In this document: in pieces, positions 1 through 7,416 of the stretch
Layout: each line of letters starts with the position of its first letter
Position numbering within the stretch: the first letter of the stretch is position 1
NCBI GenBank assembly: GCA_964587525.1
Contig: CAZPLZ010000065.1
Span: 1-17,788, forward strand
DNA: 17,788 bases
Source: CAZPLZ01 sp964587525
GTDB taxonomy: Bacteria; Oederibacteriota; CAKKQC01
Reading direction: 5' to 3'
Made by a program: the position numbers and the translations under genes
Notes under the pieces: model-generated
Told to the model about the DNA's origin: nothing
Seen by the model: the letters and a program-made list of their open reading frames with translations, nothing else
Databases searched by the model: none

Positions 1-630
1 CGCATGCCTGGCCTGCCGGTCTCCGAACAGCCGCTCACCCGGCGATCACTCAACACGGTCTTTGCTGAGATCGGCCGCGATCTGGCCCAGGTGCACGCCA
101 TCACCAGGAAGGAATTCGGCTATGTGGGTCCCCACCGTCCCATGGCGCCCCAATGGGACTGGTGCAGCGCCTTTGTCATCATGTGGAACCGGCTGCTGGA
201 CGATATTGAACGCTGCGAGGGCTATTCCCAGGACGACGCCACGCTGATGCGGCGGCTCCTGAACAAGCATCTGGCGGTCTTCAAGCGACCGGTGGCAGCG
301 TCCCTCCTGCACATGGATGTGTGGGCGGAAAACATCCTCTGCGATGCCGAGGGGAAGTTGACCGCGTTGCTGGACTGGGATCGCGGATTGTGGGGAGACC
401 CGGAAATTGAGTTCGCCGTGCTCGATTACTGTGGCATCTCAGAGCCGTCCTTCTGGGAAGGCTATGGCCGGCAGCGGGACACTTCACCCGAGGCGGAGAT
501 CAGGCGCCTCTTTTATCTGTTGTACGAGCTACAGAAATATATCTTTATCCAGCGGGTGCGCGGCGGCTCGGCCTCCTCCGGAGCCCGCTACCGTCAGCAA
601 GCGCTATCACTGGCGAGTCAACTCGGCTAG
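1..630 (+). CDS. Aminoglycoside phosphotransferase-family (APH fold) kinase, 5' truncated
   Basis: This is the C-terminal lobe of a small-molecule kinase of the APH/choline-kinase fold. The frame is open to the left edge, so the true start lies outside the window; the first ATG at 4 is only the first internal methionine. Counting from that Met, the Brenner-type catalytic motif is H103-M-D105-V-W-A-E-N110 (catalytic Asp, then Asn). It is followed by L-L-D124-W-D126, which supplies the second metal-binding Asp. The downstream G-D-P-E-x-E-F-A segment is also typical of the family. The N-lobe with the nucleotide-binding lysine is missing. The substrate is unknown: family members phosphorylate aminoglycosides, choline, homoserine, fructosamine or sugars, so a resistance role should not be assumed. 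The last 24 bp overlap the 3' end of the convergent membrane glycosyltransferase gene. Confidence 0.85.
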   Translation, partial: RMPGLPVSEQPLTRRSLNTVFAEIGRDLAQVHAITRKEFGYVGPHRPMAPQWDWCSAFVIMWNRLLDDIERCEGYSQDDATLMRRLLNKHLAVFKRPVAASLLHMDVWAENILCDAEGKLTALLDWDRGLWGDPEIEFAVLDYCGISEPSFWEGYGRQRDTSPEAEIRRLFYLLYELQKYIFIQRVRGGSASSGARYRQQALSLASQLG

Positions 631-2997
631 CTCGCGCTCCAAGACGGGCAGCTCGTCCGACAGCGGGTTGAGCTCCTTTCCGCGCTCCATGGCGGCGCGG
701 GCCGCGCCGGGCTGTCGCGCCTCGATCAGGGCGCGGGCGAGCGAGAACCACAAGGGATGTGACTTCGGCGCGATCGCGGTCGCACGGCGCAACGCCGCCA
801 CGGCGCCAGCGGCATCCCCCGCGGCCAGCACCAGCTCGCCGTACCCGCCTTGCGCGTACGCACTCTCGGCGCCAGCGGCCAGCGCCTCCTTAAAGCGTGC
901 ACGCAGCGTGGGGAGGTCCTGACCCACCTCGACCAGTTCGCGCATCAGCCAGTCCTGGGGCCCAGGCAGGTGGAGTTGAGGAGAGCCCGGCTTCCGCGGG
1001 GCGCCCAGCTCGTAGACCGCACAATCGCCCCGGTGATATTTGAGCTGCGCCCGTGAGTTCCAGAACCGTGCCCAGGCCGAGATCTCATCGGGGCTCCACT
1101 TCTCTCCCTTCACGCTCCCCATAGCTTTGCCACGGATGTAGAACACCGTGCGGGCGCGCCACTGCTTAAACTGCCGCGCAAACGCAGCCTCATCCCGGTG
1201 GCGGCGGGCAAGGAGATAGATCCAGCGCTGGGAACCCGGGGCGTCGCAGTCAAAGACCGCTTCCCGGTTCAGCATGTAGGCCTGGACATCACTCACCACC
1301 ACGACCCGCTCGCCCACCGGTACTTCATGGTTCATAACATTGACGCACATCGCGTACCACGGGCTGGGCACCCGGACCCGCAAGTAATAGATCTTCACCG
1401 GTTCCAACCCCAGGGAGACCCAGTACATGGTGAACATGCGGTGCATGTCCACAAGGTGATACATGGCTCCGAATCCAACCGACAACCATGCCAGTCCGCA
1501 GACGGCGCGGCGGATAACCGTAAGGTCCATGTCTTCAAGGCGCCGCCATTGAACCGCCGCCAGAATGCACAGCGGGAGGGCCACCGGCTGCCAGTACCTT
1601 CCATCAGGCGCCAACAGCAGGACGAGCACGGTGAAGATCAGGATGTACACTTTCAAAAAGTGCTCGTAGCCCCTGAAGCGCCATACCAGCACCGGCAGCA
1701 TGCCCAGCACGAACGGTGAGTACACCGCGAACGATCTTTTTTGCAGAAATTCCCATAACCCGATCACCAGCGCTTCACCACGCGCAGCCCAGGTGGTCGG
1801 CAGGAGCTTGGGGATCACTTCCACCATGGCGGTCTGACTCACGCCCGAAGCCCATTCAAGTTTGCCGAGCATGCTGTAGAAAAACGGCGCCACCGGATCG
1901 CCCGTGAAGACCGTGTTCTTAAGCAGCCATGGCACCACCGGGAGCGCAGAGACCAGCGCCATGACCGTCACCAACCTGACGGCCGTGCCGGTGGCCAACA
2001 ACGCAGACCCCAACGAAATCGCCGCCAGAATCCCGGTGTACTTGGAGCCCATGGAGAACCCGAGCAGGATTCCAGCGGTCAGAGGTCGTCCGCGCCAGGC
2101 TTCGTGCAGCGCCAGCAACTGAAAGAATGTCATTCCCAGGTCAATGTAGTTTTCCGACGCCAGCGTGCCGATGAGCGGCATCGTCAGCGCCAGCGCCACC
2201 GCGCGCAGAGCGGTCCTCCGCCCGCATGGCACCGCGAGCTGCAACAGTGCGAATCCACAGCACAGCCAGAACGACCAGTTCACCAGCTTGGCTGACTCCT
2301 CCCCACCCAACAGCCAGGCGAGCCCGTAGAGCATCTCAACAGTTTGTGGGTAGTGTGAAGGGTAGATATATGGAACGAAATAAATTTTGTGCTGCAACTC
2401 GTACAACTTGGGCAGCCGAAGGTGATAGTATGCGGGGTCCCACCCCACCTCGGGACCCAGCGCCATCAGGAAGCACACGAGACCCATCACCGCCAGCGCC
2501 ACCAGCAGCCAGCGGGCCTCCCGCGACTCGCGATAGACGCCAGCCATGAGAAACTTCCCTCCAAATGCAAACCGAACTCGCTCGCGGATCACCAACCGCG
2601 TGACGCCGGTTAAAGCTAGCCCCCAAGCCAGCGGGGCCGAGAACAGGCCGCACAATCCAAGTCCCAGTGCCACAAGGCCCAGGACGCCAAACCCCAAGCC
2701 AAGATTAAGCAGCCACCTCTCTGCGAGGTCGGGAGCGGCGGGACCCCTTCGCACCCAATTCGCCGTCACCGCGCCCCAGCTCCAGGCGGCACCCAGCAGA
2801 AGCAGCGCCAGCGCAATGTGCCAAGCGTGGCTGACCCAGACCCGTGTGAACACAGCCAGGTCGAATGCCCTGAACGAGTAATGAATCAATTTGAGCCAGG
2901 AATCGTGGAGGGACGCGGGCAGATTCAAGCCAATAACCACGTTGAGACAGGCCAGCACCAGAAAAGTCAGCAGCGACCAGGCTTGAATACGCGTCAT
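607..2997 (-). CDS. Multi-pass GT-C-type (GT39/PMT_2-like) glycosyltransferase with C-terminal TPR repeats
   Basis: A 796-residue integral membrane protein. Hydrophobic segments are visible near residues 7-26, 58-78, 95-135, 160-180, 222-255, 265-300, 305-360, 408-435, 447-500 and others, matching the polytopic ArnT/PMT-like enzymes that move a sugar from a polyprenyl-phosphate donor. The loop motif G185-W-D187-P-A-Y-Y-H-L-R-L-P resembles the aspartate-bearing first external loop of these enzymes, with D187 as the candidate catalytic base. Here it comes after several extra N-terminal membrane segments instead of just one. Residues ~545-665 form a soluble region, and ~690-795 carry alanine/leucine-rich helical repeats of TPR type. 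The start is 25 bp after the GH36 stop, consistent with one transcript, and no clear Shine-Dalgarno is visible. The acceptor (lipid, glycan or protein) is unknown. The membrane topology is safe; the exact enzyme family is less so. Confidence 0.75.
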   Translation of the reverse strand: MTRIQAWSLLTFLVLACLNVVIGLNLPASLHDSWLKLIHYSFRAFDLAVFTRVWVSHAWHIALALLLLGAAWSWGAVTANWVRRGPAAPDLAERWLLNLGLGFGVLGLVALGLGLCGLFSAPLAWGLALTGVTRLVIRERVRFAFGGKFLMAGVYRESREARWLLVALAVMGLVCFLMALGPEVGWDPAYYHLRLPKLYELQHKIYFVPYIYPSHYPQTVEMLYGLAWLLGGEESAKLVNWSFWLCCGFALLQLAVPCGRRTALRAVALALTMPLIGTLASENYIDLGMTFFQLLALHEAWRGRPLTAGILLGFSMGSKYTGILAAISLGSALLATGTAVRLVTVMALVSALPVVPWLLKNTVFTGDPVAPFFYSMLGKLEWASGVSQTAMVEVIPKLLPTTWAARGEALVIGLWEFLQKRSFAVYSPFVLGMLPVLVWRFRGYEHFLKVYILIFTVLVLLLAPDGRYWQPVALPLCILAAVQWRRLEDMDLTVIRRAVCGLAWLSVGFGAMYHLVDMHRMFTMYWVSLGLEPVKIYYLRVRVPSPWYAMCVNVMNHEVPVGERVVVVSDVQAYMLNREAVFDCDAPGSQRWIYLLARRHRDEAAFARQFKQWRARTVFYIRGKAMGSVKGEKWSPDEISAWARFWNSRAQLKYHRGDCAVYELGAPRKPGSPQLHLPGPQDWLMRELVEVGQDLPTLRARFKEALAAGAESAYAQGGYGELVLAAGDAAGAVAALRRATAIAPKSHPLWFSLARALIEARQPGAARAAMERGKELNPLSDELPVLERELAELTRQ

Positions 2998-3022
2998 TGC
3001 AGGTAGTTAAGGAACTTGAGGC

Positions 3023-4993
3023 TTAGATGCCCTCAATCAGCAGCATGATGACCCCGCGCGGCGGGATGGGCGGGGTGAGGAATTGCTTTCGTACCTGCCC
3101 AATCGGCTTCGGCCGGATCCCATCCAGGAGGGAGACAGCGGCGCGGGTCAGGCCGAGCCAGCTCAGATCCACCACCGTGCTGCGAGAAACGCCGCTTAAA
3201 TTGAAAACACCGACACGGAAGCGGCTCCGGCCCAGCGGGAGCGCGAGCACCCGGGGATGCTCACGCACAAACATGTCCACCGGCACAGCCGGGTGCACAT
3301 GCGCAGCCTTCAGCGTGCGGGCCAGCAGGTCCAGGCGTTCCGGGGGCAGCGCCGGCAGCGGGTCGCTCGCGAACAGTGCCCCGCCCGAAAGCTCCACGCT
3401 AGCCGCCAGAGCGCGGCTGGTCTCTTCGGTCACACCCTCCATCGCTCGGACCACGATCACGTCATGATCCGTGTTCCAGAGAGTCCGGTGCGCCCAGAAC
3501 CGCTGATGGGTTTCACGCGCCGCCTCCCTGAAGCTCTCCCAGAGATCGCCGCCGGGGTGGATGTCGTGGCTCGCACGCATACCATCCACCAGGCCCACGG
3601 ACGGCTGATACGGCGCCGTGCATCCAAGCAGATAAGCGCCTCCAGCCCCCTTGCGGATCGCCCTAAGGCCCTGCCGGTACGCTTCCACCCGGGTCACAGG
3701 CTGCGCGCGGACGCCCTTCAGGCACCCCAAAAACAAGAAGTCGAGCTTGAAGTATCTGTACCCGAACTGCCGCAGGGTGGCGAAGAGCTGTGTCAGCCAC
3801 TGTTGCACTTCCGGATGGCTGCCATCCAAGGCGTACCAAGGCTCGTGCGGCTCAGCCCAATCCACTTCCCACGCGAGCGGGTTCCCGGCGCCATCCTTCA
3901 CCATCCACGCTGGGTGCTCCTTGAAAAGCTTCGACGAAGCTTGCGCGACGAACGGTGCCAGCCAGAGACCAGGACGGCATTCGAGCGCCGCGATCTGTCC
4001 AGCCAGCCACTCCAGCCCGTGCGGGAACCGCTCATTGGTCTCCAGCCAATCGCCATATGCTGTCTGGTAACCGTCGTCGAGTTGCACCACCGGAAGTGGC
4101 AGCGACTCGCGGCGTCCGGCCAGAAACCGGGCGTGTTCCAGTTGAATATCCTCTGTCACATTCTGCTTGCGGTAGAAGTACCAGGAACACCAGCCCGCGG
4201 GCACGGGCTTGAGCTTCACGTTCATCTGCCGGCCAAACCGCACCGCGTACTGTGTCAGTCCCTTCAGGGCATCGCCATGCAGGCCAATGTAAAGTGTTTC
4301 CGTTTCCAAAGCGCCACCTGGCTCAATCACGACGCCCTCGGTTTCGCAGACGGCCGCCAGCTCGAGCTCCCCCCGGTCCTTCCTGAAATCAATCCACGTC
4401 ATCTGGCGGCGAGCCGTGAGGAACCCGAGCACCAGACCACCGGTGCCCGCGAACTTCACCACGGCCTGGCCCCAGCTCCGAGTCTGCACACGTTCCCCCG
4501 TGAGAGCGATCAGCGCACTGTTCCGGGGGTCCTGATCCTCCCGGTGCGCTCCACCAAATGTGTAGCCCATGCGCAGAATCTTCCACCCCTCCAGCGGGCC
4601 CCACTCGATGACATGTGGCTGGCCGAACGCGGTGCGGACCAGCCTCACCTGGCGGAGGACAAGCGGCGATTCGCCCCGGTTGCGGATCGTCGCGGCGATC
4701 AGCACGCCGGACGGGTTGGGGCTATGCTGAAGGGTCAGCTCTACTGCGATCCGTCCGCGGGCCAATTCACTGAGCCAGAACCCGGAGCCCATCACCAATC
4801 CTGCCTGGCACGTCGTCAGCACATCTCCGTTTTCGAGTTCAATCTCAACCCAGAATTTTTCCAGGATGGGAAAGCGCTTGCGCCCCAGGATGGACACCAT
4901 CCCCTGCCGTTCGTGGATCACCCATCCATAGTCAGGCCGAGGGGGTGAGGCCAGCCGTCTGGTCGGCTTCCTCCTTGCGGTTCTCTTCTTCAC
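3023..4993 (-). CDS. GH36-family alpha-galactosidase-like glycoside hydrolase
   Basis: A 656-residue protein with the layout of family GH36: an N-terminal beta domain (~20-250), a central TIM barrel (~265-565) and a C-terminal beta domain. The barrel begins with A-G-W-C-S-W-Y-F-Y (266-274), followed by V-Q-L-D306-D307-G-Y, both hallmarks of GH36. The nucleophile is predicted as D418 in Y-F-K-L-D-F, and the acid/base as D477 in R-A-S-H-D-I-H-P. Family members cleave terminal alpha-galactosides with retention of configuration, and some are transferases. The N-terminus is basic (M-K-K-R-T-A-R-R-K) with no hydrophobic core, so the protein is probably cytoplasmic and acts on imported oligosaccharides. 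The start is GTG at 4993, sharing the bases GTGA with the TGA stop of the upstream O-methyltransferase, which implies translational coupling. Substrate specificity is inferred only at family level. Confidence 0.88.
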   Translation of the reverse strand: MKKRTARRKPTRRLASPPRPDYGWVIHERQGMVSILGRKRFPILEKFWVEIELENGDVLTTCQAGLVMGSGFWLSELARGRIAVELTLQHSPNPSGVLIAATIRNRGESPLVLRQVRLVRTAFGQPHVIEWGPLEGWKILRMGYTFGGAHREDQDPRNSALIALTGERVQTRSWGQAVVKFAGTGGLVLGFLTARRQMTWIDFRKDRGELELAAVCETEGVVIEPGGALETETLYIGLHGDALKGLTQYAVRFGRQMNVKLKPVPAGWCSWYFYRKQNVTEDIQLEHARFLAGRRESLPLPVVQLDDGYQTAYGDWLETNERFPHGLEWLAGQIAALECRPGLWLAPFVAQASSKLFKEHPAWMVKDGAGNPLAWEVDWAEPHEPWYALDGSHPEVQQWLTQLFATLRQFGYRYFKLDFLFLGCLKGVRAQPVTRVEAYRQGLRAIRKGAGGAYLLGCTAPYQPSVGLVDGMRASHDIHPGGDLWESFREAARETHQRFWAHRTLWNTDHDVIVVRAMEGVTEETSRALAASVELSGGALFASDPLPALPPERLDLLARTLKAAHVHPAVPVDMFVREHPRVLALPLGRSRFRVGVFNLSGVSRSTVVDLSWLGLTRAAVSLLDGIRPKPIGQVRKQFLTPPIPPRGVIMLLIEGI

Positions 4994-5625
4994 CGCTTGA
5001 TGGCGACCGTCACCCCGTCCCGCACCGTGAGCATGACGGCCTCGACCCGGGGATCGGCATGGACACGCTTGTTGAATTCGACCAGGGCACGATCGTGCTC
5101 ATCTTTCGGCTTGAGAACGCGGCCGCTCCACAGCACGTTGTCCGCTACCAGCAGCCCGCCACCCCGCACCAGCGGAACGCACACCTCCCAGTAGTGCAGG
5201 TAGTTGGTCTTGTCGGCGTCGATGAACACCAGATCGAACGGCCCCTGAAGTGTCTTCAGGGTCTCGCGCGCGTCGCCAAGCATGAGATGGATTTTCTTCC
5301 CGTGTGGGCTACGCGCCCAATACTGCTTCGCGATTCGCGTGGTTTCAGGATCTTCATCCAAGGTCGTCAACACCCCATCGTCCGGCAGCCCCTCGGCCAT
5401 CACGAGCGCGGAATATCCCGTGAAGGTACCGATTTCCAGCACCGCCTTTGCCTGGACCATCCGGACCAGGAGCCGCAGTAACCCTCCCTCCAGCCGCCCC
5501 ACCTGCATCTGGGGAGCGTCAGTCTGCGCGTACGTGACCTTCACCAGTTCGCTGAGCAGGGATGACTCTTCCGGACTGTGGCGCGCAGCGTATCGTTCGA
5601 TTTCTTCCGGAACCAGGGTCAACAT
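4990..5625 (-). CDS. Class I SAM-dependent O-methyltransferase (catechol/caffeoyl-CoA OMT type)
   Basis: A 211-residue protein counted from the ATG at 5625. It has the compact Rossmann fold of metal-dependent O-methyltransferases. Motif I is V-L-E-I-G-T-F-T-G-Y-S-A (62-73), the acidic residue after strand 2 is in L-D90-E91, and G-D118-A marks the adenine pocket. F-I-D136-A-D-K and A-D162-N163 match the divalent metal ligands of this family. Known members methylate ortho-diphenols or related hydroxyls; the substrate here is unknown. A GTG at 5652 would add nine residues, but the family normally begins just before the L-V-P-E-E-I-E-x-Y-A helix. The GTG also lies inside a perfect hairpin, so I prefer the ATG. 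Neither start has a good Shine-Dalgarno. It is first in a unit with the GH36 gene, with which it overlaps by 4 bp. Confidence 0.85.
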   Translation of the reverse strand: MLTLVPEEIERYAARHSPEESSLLSELVKVTYAQTDAPQMQVGRLEGGLLRLLVRMVQAKAVLEIGTFTGYSALVMAEGLPDDGVLTTLDEDPETTRIAKQYWARSPHGKKIHLMLGDARETLKTLQGPFDLVFIDADKTNYLHYWEVCVPLVRGGGLLVADNVLWSGRVLKPKDEHDRALVEFNKRVHADPRVEAVMLTVRDGVTVAIKR

Positions 5626-5642
5626 GACCGGATAAACCGAGA

Positions 5643-5664
5643 GCCGGTCCACAACTGGACCGGC
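5643..5664. other. Perfect inverted repeat (9 bp stem, CAAC loop) upstream of the O-methyltransferase
   Basis: The arms GCCGGTCCA (5643-5651) and TGGACCGGC (5656-5664) are exact reverse complements around the loop CAAC. The hairpin lies between the superoxide dismutase stop and the O-methyltransferase ATG, and covers the alternative GTG start at 5650-5652. Read on the minus strand, the bases after the 3' arm are TCTCGGTTTATCC, with no T-run, so it does not look like an intrinsic terminator. It could be an operator or a 5'-UTR structure; the role is not established. Confidence 0.6.
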
Positions 5665-5676
5665 CCGGCATTCATT

Positions 5677-5700
5677 TCTTTTAATCCCGTCTTTTAATCC
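5677..5700. repeat. Two 11 bp direct repeats, TCTTTTAATCC
   Basis: Identical copies at 5677-5687 and 5690-5700 are separated by two bases, giving a 13 bp period. On the minus strand they read GGATTAAAAGA twice. They sit in the short gap downstream of the superoxide dismutase stop and upstream of the hairpin at 5643-5664. They are AT-rich against a GC-rich background. They might belong to a promoter or a binding site for the O-methyltransferase/GH36 unit, but with only two copies chance duplication cannot be excluded. Confidence 0.5.
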
Positions 5701-5712
5701 TGTGCAGTCGAT

Positions 5713-6312
5713 TTACGGCAGGCGCTTTGTGACCTCGTCCCAGTTCACGGTGTTCCACCATGCCGTCAGGTAGTCAGCACGACGGTTCTGGTACTTGAGA
5801 TAGTAGGCGTGCTCCCACACATCCACACCCAGAATCGGCTGCTTGCCCTCCGTGAGCGGGTTGTCCTGGTTAGGCGTGGAGGTAATTTCGAGTTTGCCCT
5901 TGTTGGACACCAGCCAGGCCCAGCCACTGCCAAACCGACCCATGCCAGCCATCGCGAACTGTTCCTTGAATTTGTCAAAGCTGCCGAAGGCGCTATTCAT
6001 CGCATCCGCCAGTTTGCCCGACGGCGCGCCGCCCTTTTTGGGACCCATGATCGTCCAGAACATGGAATGGTTCACATGGCCGCCACCATTGTTGCGAACC
6101 GCGGCCCGGATGCCCTCCGACACCTTGCCGAGATCCTTGATCAGCTCCTCCGGACTCAGTTTGGCCAAGTCCGGTGCCCCCTCGAGGGCCTTGTTCAGGT
6201 TGGTGACGTAAGCCTGGTGATGCTTGCCGTGGTGAATCTCCATCGTCTGCTTGTCAAGGTGAGGCTCTAGCGCATCAAACGCGTAAGGTAATTTTGGAAG
6301 TTCGTGTGCCAT
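5713..6312 (-). CDS. sodA: Superoxide dismutase, Fe/Mn family, Mn-type signature
   Basis: A full-length 199-residue enzyme that converts superoxide to hydrogen peroxide and oxygen. The four metal ligands are in their usual contexts: H27 in M-E-I-H-H-G-K-H-H, H82 in H-V-N-H-S-M-F-W, and D164 and H168 in G-V-D-V-W-E-H-A-Y-Y. The G-G-G-H-V-N-H stretch (76-82) together with Q149 in P-N-Q-D-N-P matches the Mn-using subgroup; Fe enzymes usually carry the glutamine just before the V-x-N-H segment instead. Metal choice is inferred from this pattern only, and a cambialistic enzyme is possible. No signal peptide is seen, so it is cytoplasmic. It follows the isomerase gene on the same strand after 103 bp, and has its own strong Shine-Dalgarno, suggesting it can be expressed separately. 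Confidence 0.96.
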   Translation of the reverse strand: MAHELPKLPYAFDALEPHLDKQTMEIHHGKHHQAYVTNLNKALEGAPDLAKLSPEELIKDLGKVSEGIRAAVRNNGGGHVNHSMFWTIMGPKKGGAPSGKLADAMNSAFGSFDKFKEQFAMAGMGRFGSGWAWLVSNKGKLEITSTPNQDNPLTEGKQPILGVDVWEHAYYLKYQNRRADYLTAWWNTVNWDEVTKRLP

Positions 6313-6415
6313 GCTATTCCTCCTATCTGTTTACGAAACACTAACCACCTTTCAATAAAACCAGGAACAAACCGAACCCACCTTAGCCCGGCGGGTGCCA
6401 TTGTATCACCCTCAG
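6313..6415. other. Intergenic region between the sugar isomerase and superoxide dismutase
   Basis: Apart from the Shine-Dalgarno, this 103 bp gap is relatively AT-rich near the sod gene. On the minus strand TTGAAA (6350-6355) and TAAACA (6328-6333) are 16 bp apart. The latter almost abuts the Shine-Dalgarno, so it is a poor promoter candidate. No convincing terminator follows the isomerase stop at 6416. Confidence 0.4.
6319..6324 (-). promoter_or_regulatory. Shine-Dalgarno AGGAGG of the superoxide dismutase
   Basis: A consensus AGGAGG read on the minus strand, 6 bases before the ATG at 6312. It fixes the start codon and suggests efficient translation. Confidence 0.85.
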
Positions 6416-7405
6416 TTACTTCTCGAACGCAGCGTCAAAGGCCAGGGTAGATGGCTTGAAATCAACCTTTTTCACAAAGGCACACGCTTCGGCGGCGCCA
6501 TGTTCGCGCTCCATACCGGAGTCCTCCCACTCAACCGAAAGCGGCCCCTGGTAGCCAATATGGTTCAACGCGCGGATGATCTCCTCGAACCTCACGCCCC
6601 CGCGGCCCAGGCTGCGGAAATCCCAGCCCCGCCGCGCGTCGCCAAACGGAAGGTGACTGGCCAAAATCCCGGTGCGCCCATCGATCTGCAGCGCCGCATC
6701 CTTCATGTGCACGTGGTAGATGCGATCGCTGAACTCATTGATAAATTTCACCGGATCCACAAGCTGCCAGAGCAGATGGGATGGATCGAAGTTGAATCCG
6801 AATTCCGGCCGCCGGTTGACTGCCTTGAGCGCCCGCTCCGCGGTTACGATATCGAATGCAATTTCCGTCGGATGCACTTCAAGCCCAAACTTGACCCCGA
6901 CTTCTTTGTAGACATCCAGGATCGGGTTCCATAGATCTGCAAATCGTTTGAACCCGTCCTCGATCTGCTGTGGCGCGACCGGGGGAAACGAATACAGGAG
7001 GTGCCAGATCGGCGAGCCCACGAATCCGTTCACAACCTTGAGCCCCATGTTGGCGGCGGCCCGCGCCGTGAGTTTCATCTGCTCGATCGCCCACTTCCGC
7101 TTCTCCTCAGGTTTGCCTGCACAAGACTTGGGCGCCAAGGCGTCAGAGCGCTCGTCGTTGAGATCCAGCACGAGCTGCCCGGCCAGGTGATTGGAGATCG
7201 ACCAGATCTTGAGCCCATGCTTCGCCAGCAAATCCTGACGGCCCTTGCAGTACGCTTTATCCTTCGCGCCTTTCTCCACGTCGAAGTGATCGCCCCAGCA
7301 AGCCAGCTCCAATCCGTCGTAACCCCATGATTTCGCCTTCTTGGCAAGATCTTCCAGGGCCAGATCAGCCCACTGTCCCGTGAATAATGTGACTGGTCGG
7401 GCCAT
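6416..7405 (-). CDS. Sugar phosphate isomerase/epimerase-like TIM barrel (xylose isomerase-like, AP_endonuc_2 fold)
   Basis: A 329-residue protein of the IolE/IolI/xylose-isomerase-like superfamily. The metal-binding set is visible in the expected order: E176 in G-L-E-V-H-P, D207 and H210 in N-F-D-P-S-H, H233 in Y-H-V-H-M-K-D, and E292 in S-V-E-W-E-D. Such enzymes isomerise, epimerise or dehydrate sugars and inosoles, and relatives of this family also act on 3-keto-glycosides. The exact reaction is unknown. No signal peptide is seen. It is the second gene of a pair with the Gfo/Idh oxidoreductase, 11 bp downstream, and the upstream stop is followed directly by its Shine-Dalgarno. This pairing is common in sugar and inositol catabolism and suggests that the isomerase acts on the oxidoreductase product, which is inference. 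Confidence 0.88.
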   Translation of the reverse strand: MARPVTLFTGQWADLALEDLAKKAKSWGYDGLELACWGDHFDVEKGAKDKAYCKGRQDLLAKHGLKIWSISNHLAGQLVLDLNDERSDALAPKSCAGKPEEKRKWAIEQMKLTARAAANMGLKVVNGFVGSPIWHLLYSFPPVAPQQIEDGFKRFADLWNPILDVYKEVGVKFGLEVHPTEIAFDIVTAERALKAVNRRPEFGFNFDPSHLLWQLVDPVKFINEFSDRIYHVHMKDAALQIDGRTGILASHLPFGDARRGWDFRSLGRGGVRFEEIIRALNHIGYQGPLSVEWEDSGMEREHGAAEACAFVKKVDFKPSTLAFDAAFEK

Positions 7406-7410
7406 GACGT

Positions 7411-7416
7411 CCTCCT
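7411..7416 (-). promoter_or_regulatory. Shine-Dalgarno AGGAGG of the sugar isomerase, abutting the upstream stop codon
   Basis: On the minus strand the order is TAA (stop of the oxidoreductase), AGGAGG, ACGTC, ATG. The stop codon is immediately followed by the ribosome binding site, an arrangement favouring coupled translation of the two genes. Confidence 0.85.

Noticed and set aside
1..630. Antibiotic resistance gene
   Set aside because: The APH fold is shared by many metabolic kinases; the fragment lacks the N-lobe and shows no feature specific to a resistance enzyme.
3257..4948. 563-codon open frame on the plus strand opposite the GH36 gene
   Set aside because: It is in exact codon register with the GH36 gene on the other strand. 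In that register, stops arise only from the sense codons TTA, CTA and TCA, which are rare in GC-rich genes, so long empty frames are expected. Its translation shows no domain, while the minus strand encodes clear GH36 motifs.
5643..5664. Intrinsic terminator of the superoxide dismutase
   Set aside because: The stem is strong but no T-run follows it on the minus strand.
6328..6355. TTGAAA/TAAACA promoter for sod
   Set aside because: Spacing is acceptable, but the -10-like element nearly touches the Shine-Dalgarno, leaving no room for a transcript leader.
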